Assembly (NCBI RefSeq): GCF_900115705.1
Contig: NZ_FOXL01000005.1
Coordinates: 104,454 to 168,453, forward strand
Direction: 5' to 3'
DNA from: Frateuria terrea
Lineage (GTDB): Bacteria; Pseudomonadota; Gammaproteobacteria; Xanthomonadales; Rhodanobacteraceae
Length of the DNA stretch: 64,000 nucleotides
A model generated the notes under the pieces. That model was not told the DNA's origin. It saw only the letters and a list, made by a program, of their open reading frames with translations, and did no database searches. Below, piece by piece: positions 9,633 to 16,160 of this stretch (positions are counted from its first letter, which is position 1; each line of letters starts with the position of its first letter). A program made the position numbers and the translations under genes.

Positions 9633-9658
9633 TAAAAAACCCCGCCGGAGCGGGGTTT
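9633..9658 (-). terminator. Intrinsic terminator between the lipoprotein and tape measure genes
   Basis: On the minus strand CCCCGC pairs with GCGGGG around a four-base loop and is followed by six T. It lies inside the late operon, 18 bases before the tape measure start. Full expression of tail genes would require antitermination or read-through; without it, only genes up to the lipoprotein would be transcribed. Confidence 0.85.
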
Positions 9659-9676
9659 GTATGGAGATCACTTGGA

Positions 9677-10084
9677 TCAACCGTGGTTTATTGATTCGAC
9701 CCTATCGTCGCTTCCGTAACCAACGAAATCGGATGGGACGACGGAATCGTCTGCTGCCTCCATCTCAAGATCAATGCGCTTGCATTGATCTATGTGCCCG
9801 ATGGTTGAGAATTCCTTCTGCCGGCAGTCAAAGCCTGCAGCCTCAACCTCATCGGGCGACATTCCGATGTGTATAAACCCTTCCGCAATCTCTTGTTTGA
9901 ACTTGCTTTCGGGATGAGCATTGATATACGCATCCCTGTCTGATTGGACTCGCTCGGCTGCGCGCTGGCTGCTGGCGTCCCTAGCATCCTGCTCTGCGCG
10001 CATCTGTGCAGCGTAATCGACGACTGGGGCGGTCGAGCATCCACCAAGACCCAGCACGACAGTTACAACAAACATCCGCTTCAT
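9677..10084 (-). CDS. Small lipoprotein with a BamE/SmpA-like motif (candidate moron)
   Basis: 135 residues. A short signal peptide with two positive residues ends in the lipobox LGGC (Cys16); Ser at +2 predicts outer-membrane sorting. The mature part has a charged helix (about 25-65), then FIHIGMSPDEVEAAGF, a pattern like the BamE/SmpA/OmlA fold, and two cysteines that could form a disulfide. It interrupts the usual chaperone-to-tape-measure order and is bracketed by a 31-base gap and a terminator. Known phage lipoproteins encoded next to tape measure genes block superinfecting DNA entry, so superinfection exclusion is a reasonable hypothesis. GGAG lies before the ATG at 10084. Confidence 0.78.
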   Translation of the reverse strand: MKRMFVVTVVLGLGGCSTAPVVDYAAQMRAEQDARDASSQRAAERVQSDRDAYINAHPESKFKQEIAEGFIHIGMSPDEVEAAGFDCRQKEFSTIGHIDQCKRIDLEMEAADDSVVPSDFVGYGSDDRVESINHG

Positions 10085-10115
10085 TGCGCACTCTCCACTG
10101 TTGAGTGCGCCGATC

Positions 10116-10666
10116 CTACCGCTGCCCGGCGAACGCTGCCACAGCAGCGTCAAACTCGCCGTCGTCCTCTGGCTTGGCCGTGGTGCCAATCCCGAGATAC
10201 GCCTGCACCATCCATTGCACGGGCGGCCGATCCTTCCAGCCCTCGGAAAGATCGGCCACGTCGCGCCAGGTCAAACGTTCGAGGATGTCGTCGGGGAACC
10301 ATCCAGTAGCGGAGTGGACGAGTCCGACGACGCCGGCTCGGGTGAGGGGCTCGCGCTCCCCGTCGCCGCCGGTTCCAAAGGGCGGCCGACATACCCCGAG
10401 ATATGCAGCATGCCGTTGATGATGGGACGCAACATCGGCAAGTCAATCAGGTCGTTGAACTGATCGCGGGTCAGGTCCGGATAGTTACGTTTGACTAGCG
10501 CGAACAGCACGTTCGACGCTGCCTCGACGTAGACCCGGAAATCCACGTTGCCTTCCGGCTCGCACAGAACCGCGATGGCGTCCTTGTAGTCGAAGTCGAT
10601 GCGCAGATTGATCGGAGGCACGGTGAACTCCGTGCCCCCGAGGTTGAGGATTGCACCCGGGATCAT
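10116..10666 (-). CDS. Tail assembly chaperone, long form made by -1 frameshift (lambda GT-like)
   Basis: The ribosome reads the short chaperone frame to the slippery heptamer at 10382-10376, slips back one base and continues in an open frame to TAG at 10116-10118. The extension contains GWFPDDILERLTWRDVA and WMVQAYLGIGT, ending in FAGQR, a plausible T domain. By analogy with lambda gpGT it should bind tape measure and tail tube subunits during assembly. The extension has no start codon of its own. Frameshift efficiency cannot be read from sequence. Confidence 0.82.
10271..10666 (-). CDS. Tail assembly chaperone, short form (lambda G-like)
   Basis: 131 residues, starting three bases downstream of the tail tube stop. 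The N-terminal part (residues 1-100) is a compact domain; the C-terminal 30 residues are Pro/Ser/Ala-rich and of low complexity, as expected for sequence read only after the slippery site when no slip occurs. It lies between tail tube and tape measure, the usual chaperone position. It should be made in excess over the frameshifted form. Confidence 0.85.
   Translation of the reverse strand: MIPGAILNLGGTEFTVPPINLRIDFDYKDAIAVLCEPEGNVDFRVYVEAASNVLFALVKRNYPDLTRDQFNDLIDLPMLRPIINGMLHISGYVGRPLEPAATGSASPSPEPASSDSSTPLLDGSPTTSSNV
10376..10382 (-). other. Programmed -1 frameshift slippery site CCCTTTG
   Basis: In the chaperone frame the codons read C CCT TTG, an exact X-XXY-YYZ heptamer. After slipping, CCC and TTT re-pair, and the new frame stays open for about 90 codons. 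GC-rich sequence downstream could form a stimulating structure. The same strategy is conserved in most long-tailed phages. Confidence 0.85.
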
Positions 10667-10669
10667 GCG

Positions 10670-11404
10670 TTACTCCGAGACATACGGGGTGATGGTGCGG
10701 CCGGCGCTGTCGGCGAACGCAGTGAAGTCCAGCTCCGTGATGCCCCAATCGGCCATCTTGGTCGGCAGCGAGAGCTTCGAGGCGATGCACGACCACAGCT
10801 TGAACGCCTCCTGCTGGCCGTTGTACTGGCGCACAACGATGATCGAGAAGGTCGGCTGGACGCCCTGCAACGGGTTGCCGGTGGTGATCGTGGTGCCGTT
10901 GGTCGCGTCCGTCTTGGTGTAGCTGATGAGCACGTTCTTGGACGCATCGGCCGCTGCGAAGGTGTATACGCCGGCCGCTACGCTGTACTGGCCCTGCGTC
11001 GGGGCGCTGGCCACCTTCTTGAACGGCAGGCCGGTATCGGCATACAGCACGCCCTCGTCGTCGACGAAGTTGGCCGAGCCGTTCACGGTAACGGTGTAGG
11101 GCGTGACCGCGGGGATCGCGCCGGCCTCCTGATACACCAGCAGCGTCTGGCCCGTGGCGGAGGTGCCGCCGAAGAACAGGTCGTTGTAGAGGTTGCCGCT
11201 GACCTGGGCGAACTTCGCCTTGCCGGTGATCTTCTGCTGCGCGGCGCCCACGGCCACCGGGAACTGCCCCTGGCCGTACAGCTCCTTGACGGTGCGCGAG
11301 ATGTCCAGCGAGACATCCTGCAGGGTGCCGAACTGAATCGGGGTGGAATTGGCGGCGGTGTTCGTGGCGAACAGCAGGCCGGAGCCGAAGGAACGCTGGG
11401 GCAT
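10670..11404 (-). CDS. Major tail tube protein
   Basis: 244 residues, beta-rich, with the start FGSGLLFATNTAANS and VQPTFSIIVVRQYNG typical of siphophage tube subunits. It lies between the tail terminator and chaperone genes. The C-terminal half (DFTAFADSAGRTITPYVSE) ends the tube fold. No separate Ig-like domain is present. The protein should polymerise around the tape measure. Confidence 0.85.
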   Translation of the reverse strand: MPQRSFGSGLLFATNTAANSTPIQFGTLQDVSLDISRTVKELYGQGQFPVAVGAAQQKITGKAKFAQVSGNLYNDLFFGGTSATGQTLLVYQEAGAIPAVTPYTVTVNGSANFVDDEGVLYADTGLPFKKVASAPTQGQYSVAAGVYTFAAADASKNVLISYTKTDATNGTTITTGNPLQGVQPTFSIIVVRQYNGQQEAFKLWSCIASKLSLPTKMADWGITELDFTAFADSAGRTITPYVSE

Positions 11405-11409
11405 GACGG

Positions 11410-11661
11410 TTACTCCTCAGTGGCGGCGGGTGCCACGGCTTCGGCGAGGTGCTTGAGCAGCTCGGCCTTGTCGGCGGCGGAAACAGGGGCCATGCCGGCA
11501 ACGGCGCAGCGGTGGAAGTGGCGCTCGTACCAGCGCTCGACGGCGGCGAGCACGCGCTCGGCGTCGACCGTGGCGGGATTGGCGATGTCGCCCAGGCGCG
11601 TTGAGCGGGATGCGGGCAAGGCCTGGCCCTCCGGTTGCCCGGATGCGGTGTCGTCGTTCAT
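11410..11661 (-). CDS. Small late protein of unknown function
   Basis: 83 residues between the tail terminator and tail tube genes, with short gaps on both sides (11 and 5 bases). An acidic/polar N-terminus is followed by a predicted helix (AERVLAAVERWYERHFHR) and a second helix near the end (KAELLKHLAEAV). Not recognised; its place fits a minor tail or head-tail joining factor. Confidence 0.65.
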   Translation of the reverse strand: MNDDTASGQPEGQALPASRSTRLGDIANPATVDAERVLAAVERWYERHFHRCAVAGMAPVSAADKAELLKHLAEAVAPAATEE

Positions 11662-11672
11662 GGGGTGGCCTC

Positions 11673-12110
11673 CTAGAAGCCGGGTAGCACGATGGTGATG
11701 GGAAGGACGGCCACGGCGCGGTCGCCAAGCACGCCCTCGAACACCTGAATGGCGCCGTCAATGGCCGCATATTCGACCAAACCGCCGAGTGTCTGGCGGT
11801 TGGAGCCGGGGGGCGGGTTGAGCAGCGCGCAGGCCGCGTCGATCAGCGCATTGAGGTCGGTCGACGGCGCCGCGCTGGGATCGTCGTTGTGCACGTAGAG
11901 CAGCCAGTCGGCCTTCCAGGTGAAGGTTGACGGCGTGTTGCCGCTGAACTTCGCGTCCTGGCTTCCCTGCAACTGGAACGCGGCCGGAAACTCCTCGGGC
12001 TGCACATCCTGCACGTTGCGCAGGCGGCGGCTGACCGTGAACACGCCCGGCAGGCTTTGCAGCTTGGCGAACAGGGCCGCAAACACGGCCTCACGGGTGG
12101 CGCGGGTCAT
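11673..12110 (-). CDS. Tail terminator-like protein
   Basis: 145 residues with an N-terminal helix (REAVFAALFAKLQSLPGVFTVS) and a beta-rich core with DWLLYVHND and ending AVLPITIVLPGF, resembling lambda U / tail-completion proteins. It overlaps the preceding connector gene by four bases (ATGA) and precedes the tube gene. It should cap the tail tube and join it to the head. Confidence 0.72.
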   Translation of the reverse strand: MTRATREAVFAALFAKLQSLPGVFTVSRRLRNVQDVQPEEFPAAFQLQGSQDAKFSGNTPSTFTWKADWLLYVHNDDPSAAPSTDLNALIDAACALLNPPPGSNRQTLGGLVEYAAIDGAIQVFEGVLGDRAVAVLPITIVLPGF

Positions 12111-12598
12111 AGACCGATCGCCTCTTTTACGGCGGCGCGCAGCTCGGCGATACCTTCGGGCGCCTGCTCGCGCAAGGCACTGCGCATGTAGCTTCGCTCA
12201 GGCAGGTTCACGTAGCTCGAATGCTGATTCACCAGCACCTCGCGGGGGTTTGCCATCGGCTTGCCCCAGGCCATCGTCTGCATGCGGTGGAACGCCGACA
12301 CGACCACGTTGCGCTGCATGCCGTACTCGTGCGCCTTGGGGTAGGGCACGTCCAGGCCGGCCCGCGCGCCGCCGCTGATGGTGTCGGCGGTCTCGCGCTT
12401 GTCCGGGTAGACGGAACTCGACAGTTTGCCGCTGCGACGGTGCAGCGGGTCGCCGGACAGCTTGCTCATCTTGATGTAGCCGGCAAGCTCGGTCGCCCAC
12501 ATATCCAGTGACGTCTTCGCTGCCGCCTTGATCTTGCCGGTGGTCTCTTCCAGCTTGGTGACGAGCGCCGTGTCGCCCGTGATCTGCACGCCAATCAT
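12107..12598 (-). CDS. HK97 gp10-like head-tail joining protein
   Basis: 163 residues from ATG at 12598, which overlaps the stop of the upstream gene as ATGA; an in-frame GTG further upstream is less likely. The order helix, RRSGKLSSSVYP, then AGLDVPYPKAHEYG is characteristic of the gp10/minor tail Z-like family. It lies between the gp6-like connector and the tail terminator, as in HK97. Confidence 0.83.
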   Translation of the reverse strand: MIGVQITGDTALVTKLEETTGKIKAAAKTSLDMWATELAGYIKMSKLSGDPLHRRSGKLSSSVYPDKRETADTISGGARAGLDVPYPKAHEYGMQRNVVVSAFHRMQTMAWGKPMANPREVLVNQHSSYVNLPERSYMRSALREQAPEGIAELRAAVKEAIGL

Positions 12599-13143
12599 GG
12601 GACGGTCCACCACACGCGCTGCTTGAGCGCCGTCTTGACCGCCGCGGGCATGTCCGCCTGGCTGTAGCTGATGGTCTGCTGCGTGCCAAGCGTCTCGCTC
12701 GACTTGTCGATGCGGTCGCGCTTGGCGAAATGCGCTGCGACCAGCTCAACGCACGCCTGCGCCACGTCAGACGGCACGCTCGCATAGCCAGCCGTATAGC
12801 TCACGGTGACGTTCTGAACGCCACGGTGGAAGCAGTAGCCGCGCAAGTAGACGGTTGTCTCGTCGAACAGGTAGCCAGTGCCCGTACCGACAGCAGCAGG
12901 GATCGCCTGACCGTCCACCGTCACGGACGCGACCGCCGTCACTAGACCATGCGCCAGAAACAGGCGATTGCCACCTGTCCCATTTCGGGACTCGGTGTAG
13001 GCCGCGCTGGCGAACGTCCGGTTGCAATAGCTCTCGATGGCGGCCGAGATAGCCGTAATCAGGGACGACAGCACGCCATCGGTCGCGCTGGACGTGATGC
13101 CCAGGAACGCTTTCACGTTCGCCAGCGTGCAAAGGTCGGCCAT
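12595..13143 (-). CDS. Head-tail connector (HK97 gp6-like)
   Basis: 182 residues starting MADLCTLANVKAFLGI, with DGVLSSLITAISAAIESYCNRTF, the all-helical DNA-packaging/connector fold that forms a ring under the portal. A beta segment follows (YLFDETTVYLRGYCF). It overlaps the preceding small gene as TAATG and the following gene as ATGA, so translation is probably coupled. Confidence 0.87.
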   Translation of the reverse strand: MADLCTLANVKAFLGITSSATDGVLSSLITAISAAIESYCNRTFASAAYTESRNGTGGNRLFLAHGLVTAVASVTVDGQAIPAAVGTGTGYLFDETTVYLRGYCFHRGVQNVTVSYTAGYASVPSDVAQACVELVAAHFAKRDRIDKSSETLGTQQTISYSQADMPAAVKTALKQRVWWTVP

Positions 13144-13322
13144 TACGGCGCTACCGGCTCGGCGGGTTGCTCACCCACGGCCACAAAGCCATGACGCAGC
13201 AGGGATTCATAGGCCTCCACCGGAACGGTGAAGATGCCCTTCTTGTCGGCGCTATAGCTTTCGCCCGCGTGCGACAGGGTATCGGCGCAGCCATTGGGGC
13301 CGCGCATCTTGATGTCGGACAT
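13143..13322 (-). CDS. Small head-region protein (59 residues)
   Basis: Open frame MSDIKMRGPNGCADTLSH... ending VAVGEQPAEPVAP, with GGAG five bases before the ATG at 13322, and a TAATG overlap with the connector gene. A central stretch (IFTVPVEAYESLLRHGF) resembles small proteins encoded just after the capsid gene in related phages. Function unknown; a minor capsid or decoration role is possible. Confidence 0.7.
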   Translation of the reverse strand: MSDIKMRGPNGCADTLSHAGESYSADKKGIFTVPVEAYESLLRHGFVAVGEQPAEPVAP

Positions 13323-13334
13323 GGATTACTCCGA

Positions 13335-13363
13335 AGCAAAGCGGGCGACGGGATGCCGCCCGC
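13335..13363 (-). terminator. Weak terminator-like hairpin after the capsid gene
   Basis: On the minus strand GCGGGCG pairs with CGCCCGC around nine bases, followed by TTTGCTT. It lies 18 bases after the capsid stop and before the small 59-residue gene. The T tract is interrupted, so it may attenuate rather than stop transcription or may protect capsid mRNA from 3' decay. Confidence 0.5.
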
Positions 13364-13381
13364 TTGTGGGGTTGCCGCGAC

Positions 13382-14860
13382 TTAGCCGGCGCCGACGCCC
13401 GTGATGACGCCCATCGCAAACGGGGCGTACACCGCGAGGGTTTCCTCGGCGTAGATGCCGTGCTGGTAGCTGCGGGTGACCAGCGGCCATTCGATCTCGT
13501 ACCAGTCGCGGCGCAGGTGCATCTCGGCCACGTTCGGCACTTCGTTGGACTGGTACTGGGCCGGCAGGTTGTCCGCCCAGGCGATGATGCAGCCCGCCGG
13601 CACGTCCGGGTGCAGCAGGACGGGGATCATCACGCCGCCGTTGAGCGCGAACGGGTTGTAGTAGTGGGCGACGACGTTGCCCGCCACGATCGCACCCGGC
13701 TCGCCCATGGCGATGTTCTGGCGCAGCAGCGAACCGCTGGTGCCGCTCAGCACCTTGTTGGTGATGCCCTGCTGCTCCTGCGCCGAGACGTAGATGACGG
13801 TCGACGAGAGCTTGTAGTTGTCCCACATGCTCTTGAGCATCACGTCGATCTCGGTCACCGAACCGCGACCGGAGGCGGTCAGGGTGGCGCCGTTGAGCTG
13901 CTTGACGTAGGCGTTGTTCGCCGGGTTCAGCGCGTTCACCAGCAGGCCGTCGAAGCCCAGGTTCTGGTTGCGGCTGTTGTCGGCAGTGATCGCGGTCGCG
14001 GCCTGGTTGCCCGAGGCCAGCGGAGCCGAGAACGCCGCGGTCGGAACCGTGGTGATGGCCTGCAGCGTCTCGCTACCGGAGGCGCCCACGTACCAGGCGA
14101 AGCCCAGCGCCGAACGGCTCGGCACCACGGTGGCGGTGAGCGTCTGGCCCAACGTGACGGCCTGCGTCGCAGCGGTGGACTTATTGCCCGAGCCGCCCGC
14201 GAGCGAGAACGTCTGGCCGTCCTGGCCGGTGATGGTCTTGGTCGTGGCAACGCCGGTCGCGCTGACGGACGAGTTCTTCAAGCCCTCGAAAGTCAGCTCC
14301 ACGCAGATGACGCTGTAGGTCAGCGCCGGCAGGGTCGCGCCAGAGCCGGACGCGCTCAGGGTCGGGGTCGCGCAGGTGCCCAGGGCCACGGAGGCGTTGC
14401 CGCCCAGGATCGCCAGTTCCTCCTTGCGCATGGCCTTCTGCAGAAGGCGGATGGACGAGCGCGAACGCTCATCCTCGAAGCCCTCGGACGCGCTCTGCGC
14501 CTCGAAGGTCAGCGCCGCTTCCTCACCCAGCGTGCGGTAGCTGGCCGCCTTGTCGGTCACGTCCAGGGTCATCACGCCCGAGCGCTGGCCTTCCGGCACC
14601 CAGCCCATGGCGTCGAAGCCCGAGCCGAACAGGTTGTTCACCTGCTTCCAGTTCGTGGCGGTGCCGCCCTTGCCCTTCACGCGCGGGATCTTCTTCGAGA
14701 GGATCGTGATGATGGGGTAGAGGTTCTTCGCCGGGGCCTGCAGGTCGTAGTTGACCAGGCCGGCAGCGGTGGTGACGGTGTTGCCAGCCTTCGCCAGCGG
14801 GCCGCTCTGGTAGACGCCCTTGAGCATGCCAAGGGTCTCGGTGGTGATGTCATTGCTCAT
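13382..14860 (-). CDS. Major capsid protein, HK97-type, with inserted domain
   Basis: 492 residues from ATG at 14860, chosen because GGAG precedes it; a TTG four codons upstream lacks a site. The N-terminus (about 1-130) and C-terminus (about 330-492, HPDVPAGCIIAWADNLPA and the end VITGVGAG) match long HK97-fold capsids with the YQSNEVPNVAEMHLRRDWYEI region. Between about residues 180 and 300 lies a Ser/Thr/Ala/Gly-rich beta segment that looks like an inserted Ig-like or decoration domain. It follows the protease-scaffold gene, separated by two hairpins. Confidence 0.88.
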   Translation of the reverse strand: MSNDITTETLGMLKGVYQSGPLAKAGNTVTTAAGLVNYDLQAPAKNLYPIITILSKKIPRVKGKGGTATNWKQVNNLFGSGFDAMGWVPEGQRSGVMTLDVTDKAASYRTLGEEAALTFEAQSASEGFEDERSRSSIRLLQKAMRKEELAILGGNASVALGTCATPTLSASGSGATLPALTYSVICVELTFEGLKNSSVSATGVATTKTITGQDGQTFSLAGGSGNKSTAATQAVTLGQTLTATVVPSRSALGFAWYVGASGSETLQAITTVPTAAFSAPLASGNQAATAITADNSRNQNLGFDGLLVNALNPANNAYVKQLNGATLTASGRGSVTEIDVMLKSMWDNYKLSSTVIYVSAQEQQGITNKVLSGTSGSLLRQNIAMGEPGAIVAGNVVAHYYNPFALNGGVMIPVLLHPDVPAGCIIAWADNLPAQYQSNEVPNVAEMHLRRDWYEIEWPLVTRSYQHGIYAEETLAVYAPFAMGVITGVGAG

Positions 14861-14875
14861 GGGTCGCTCCAAATG

Positions 14876-14897
14876 AAAAAGCCGCCTCTTGGGCGGC
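14876..14897 (-). terminator. Tandem hairpin 1 before the capsid gene
   Basis: On the minus strand GCCGCCC-AAG-AGGCGGC is followed by five T, 16 bases before the capsid start. It is almost identical to the hairpin at 14911-14932; only the loop differs. Either an intrinsic terminator needing antitermination or a processing/stability element for capsid mRNA. Confidence 0.75.
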
Positions 14898-14910
14898 CGG
14901 GGGTGAAACG

Positions 14911-14932
14911 AAAAAGCCGCCTCGTGGGCGGC
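14911..14932 (-). terminator. Tandem hairpin 2 after the protease-scaffold gene
   Basis: On the minus strand GCCGCCC-ACG-AGGCGGC is followed by TTTTTC. Together with the hairpin at 14876-14897 it forms a 35-base repeat unit, so the pair probably arose by local duplication. Confidence 0.75.
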
Positions 14933-14957
14933 TTGGGTGCGGGGGTGAATCGTTGGT

Positions 14958-16157
14958 TTAGCGGCGGTGCGCGAGCTTCATCAGCTTCAACGCGGTTTCG
15001 GCGTGGTCGACGCTGCCGTCCTTGCGCAGCACGGGAGAGTCGTCCAGCTTGTTCATTGCCTCATGGCCCGCGTCGGCGTCCTTGTCCACGGCCACTACCT
15101 TGGCAACGCCCTTGGGCGGGGCGGCCTTCTGCATCAGGTCGGCGTATGCGGTCGTGACCTTTTCGAGCTTGCCGGCGAGGTCATCGCGATCGGCGGTGAC
15201 CTTCTTCAGCGCGTCGTGCGCCTTGGCGAGGTCGTCGGCGGCCTTGGCGAGCGCATCGGGCTCGGCATCCTTCGCCAGATCATCCACGGGCGCGGCCAGT
15301 TCCAGCACCTCGACCACCTCGGACGCCGGCTTGATCGCCTCGTCCACTTCCTCGGCAGCCATCGCCAGGAAGGCATCAGCCAGCGGCTTGAGCGCGGCGC
15401 GAAGCTGGGCCGGCACCTTGCTGCCGTCCTTCTCCCAGGCCGCCTCGTCGTCGGCGCAGTCGGCGATGAACGACAGGTCGTTCAGGGTCTCGGCGAACTC
15501 GGCCACCGACCACAGGCCCTTCTCGATCACATCCTTTCCCAGCAGCACGCGGATCACATTGCCGGCATCCTCGGCGCCATCGGCCTTGGCCAGTCGTTCG
15601 GCTTGGGCGTTGTAGCCCTTGGCGACGGGTTCGGCCTCGGCCGACTTCGCAAGCGGCTCGGCGCCCGAAGCGGCAAACTTGCGCAGTTCCTCGGCCCCAT
15701 CCGCCTTGATGACGGAAAACTGCGCGTCGGGGTTGCACGGCAGGTCAACGATGCTGACCTCGACCGGATCGGCGGTGTAGCGCTGCAAGCCGTCGTCGCC
15801 CTTCCACTTGCGGGCGTAGGAGCCGCCAATGGAGAACCCGGTGTAGCAGCCTTCCAGCACCTTGTTCCATTCGTTGTCGTCCACGATCTTGGCGCACACG
15901 CTGATGGCCTTGGCGTCATCATCCATGTCCAGCTGCTTGACCACGCCGGCCACGGCCGGGCTGTGCATCACGCGCACGTTGCCGACGCTCTTGCCGTCGG
16001 TGGCCTTTGCGATGCCGGTCGACCACTTCTCGAACAGCGGCTTGGACGAGTCGTAGTCGAACACCTCGCCGGAGCGGTCCAGCGCCTCGTTGGCGATCAC
16101 GCCGGTGACGGTGCGCTGGGCCTCGTCCACCTTGGTCATGCGGGCGAAAATGTGCAT
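14958..16157 (-). CDS. Prohead protease (XkdF-like) fused to a scaffold-like coiled coil
   Basis: 399 residues. The N-terminal 170 residues resemble the XkdF/HK97 prohead protease fold: GVIANEALDRSGEVFDY, GNVRVMHSPAVAGVV with the His-Ser pair, and PVEVSIVDLPCNPDAQFSV. The remaining part is acidic and helical, with a heptad-like stretch at about 305-355 (DDLAKAHDALKKVTADRDD) that suits a scaffold. One gene would thus supply scaffold and protease before capsid maturation. It starts three bases after the portal stop. Confidence 0.8.
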   Translation of the reverse strand: MHIFARMTKVDEAQRTVTGVIANEALDRSGEVFDYDSSKPLFEKWSTGIAKATDGKSVGNVRVMHSPAVAGVVKQLDMDDDAKAISVCAKIVDDNEWNKVLEGCYTGFSIGGSYARKWKGDDGLQRYTADPVEVSIVDLPCNPDAQFSVIKADGAEELRKFAASGAEPLAKSAEAEPVAKGYNAQAERLAKADGAEDAGNVIRVLLGKDVIEKGLWSVAEFAETLNDLSFIADCADDEAAWEKDGSKVPAQLRAALKPLADAFLAMAAEEVDEAIKPASEVVEVLELAAPVDDLAKDAEPDALAKAADDLAKAHDALKKVTADRDDLAGKLEKVTTAYADLMQKAAPPKGVAKVVAVDKDADAGHEAMNKLDDSPVLRKDGSVDHAETALKLMKLAHRR

Positions 16158-16160
16158 GGG

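Noticed and set aside
10150-10446. 98-codon frame as the tail chaperone extension
   Set aside because: It is in the +1 register relative to the chaperone; the slippery site and the plausible T domain use the -1 register that ends at 10116.
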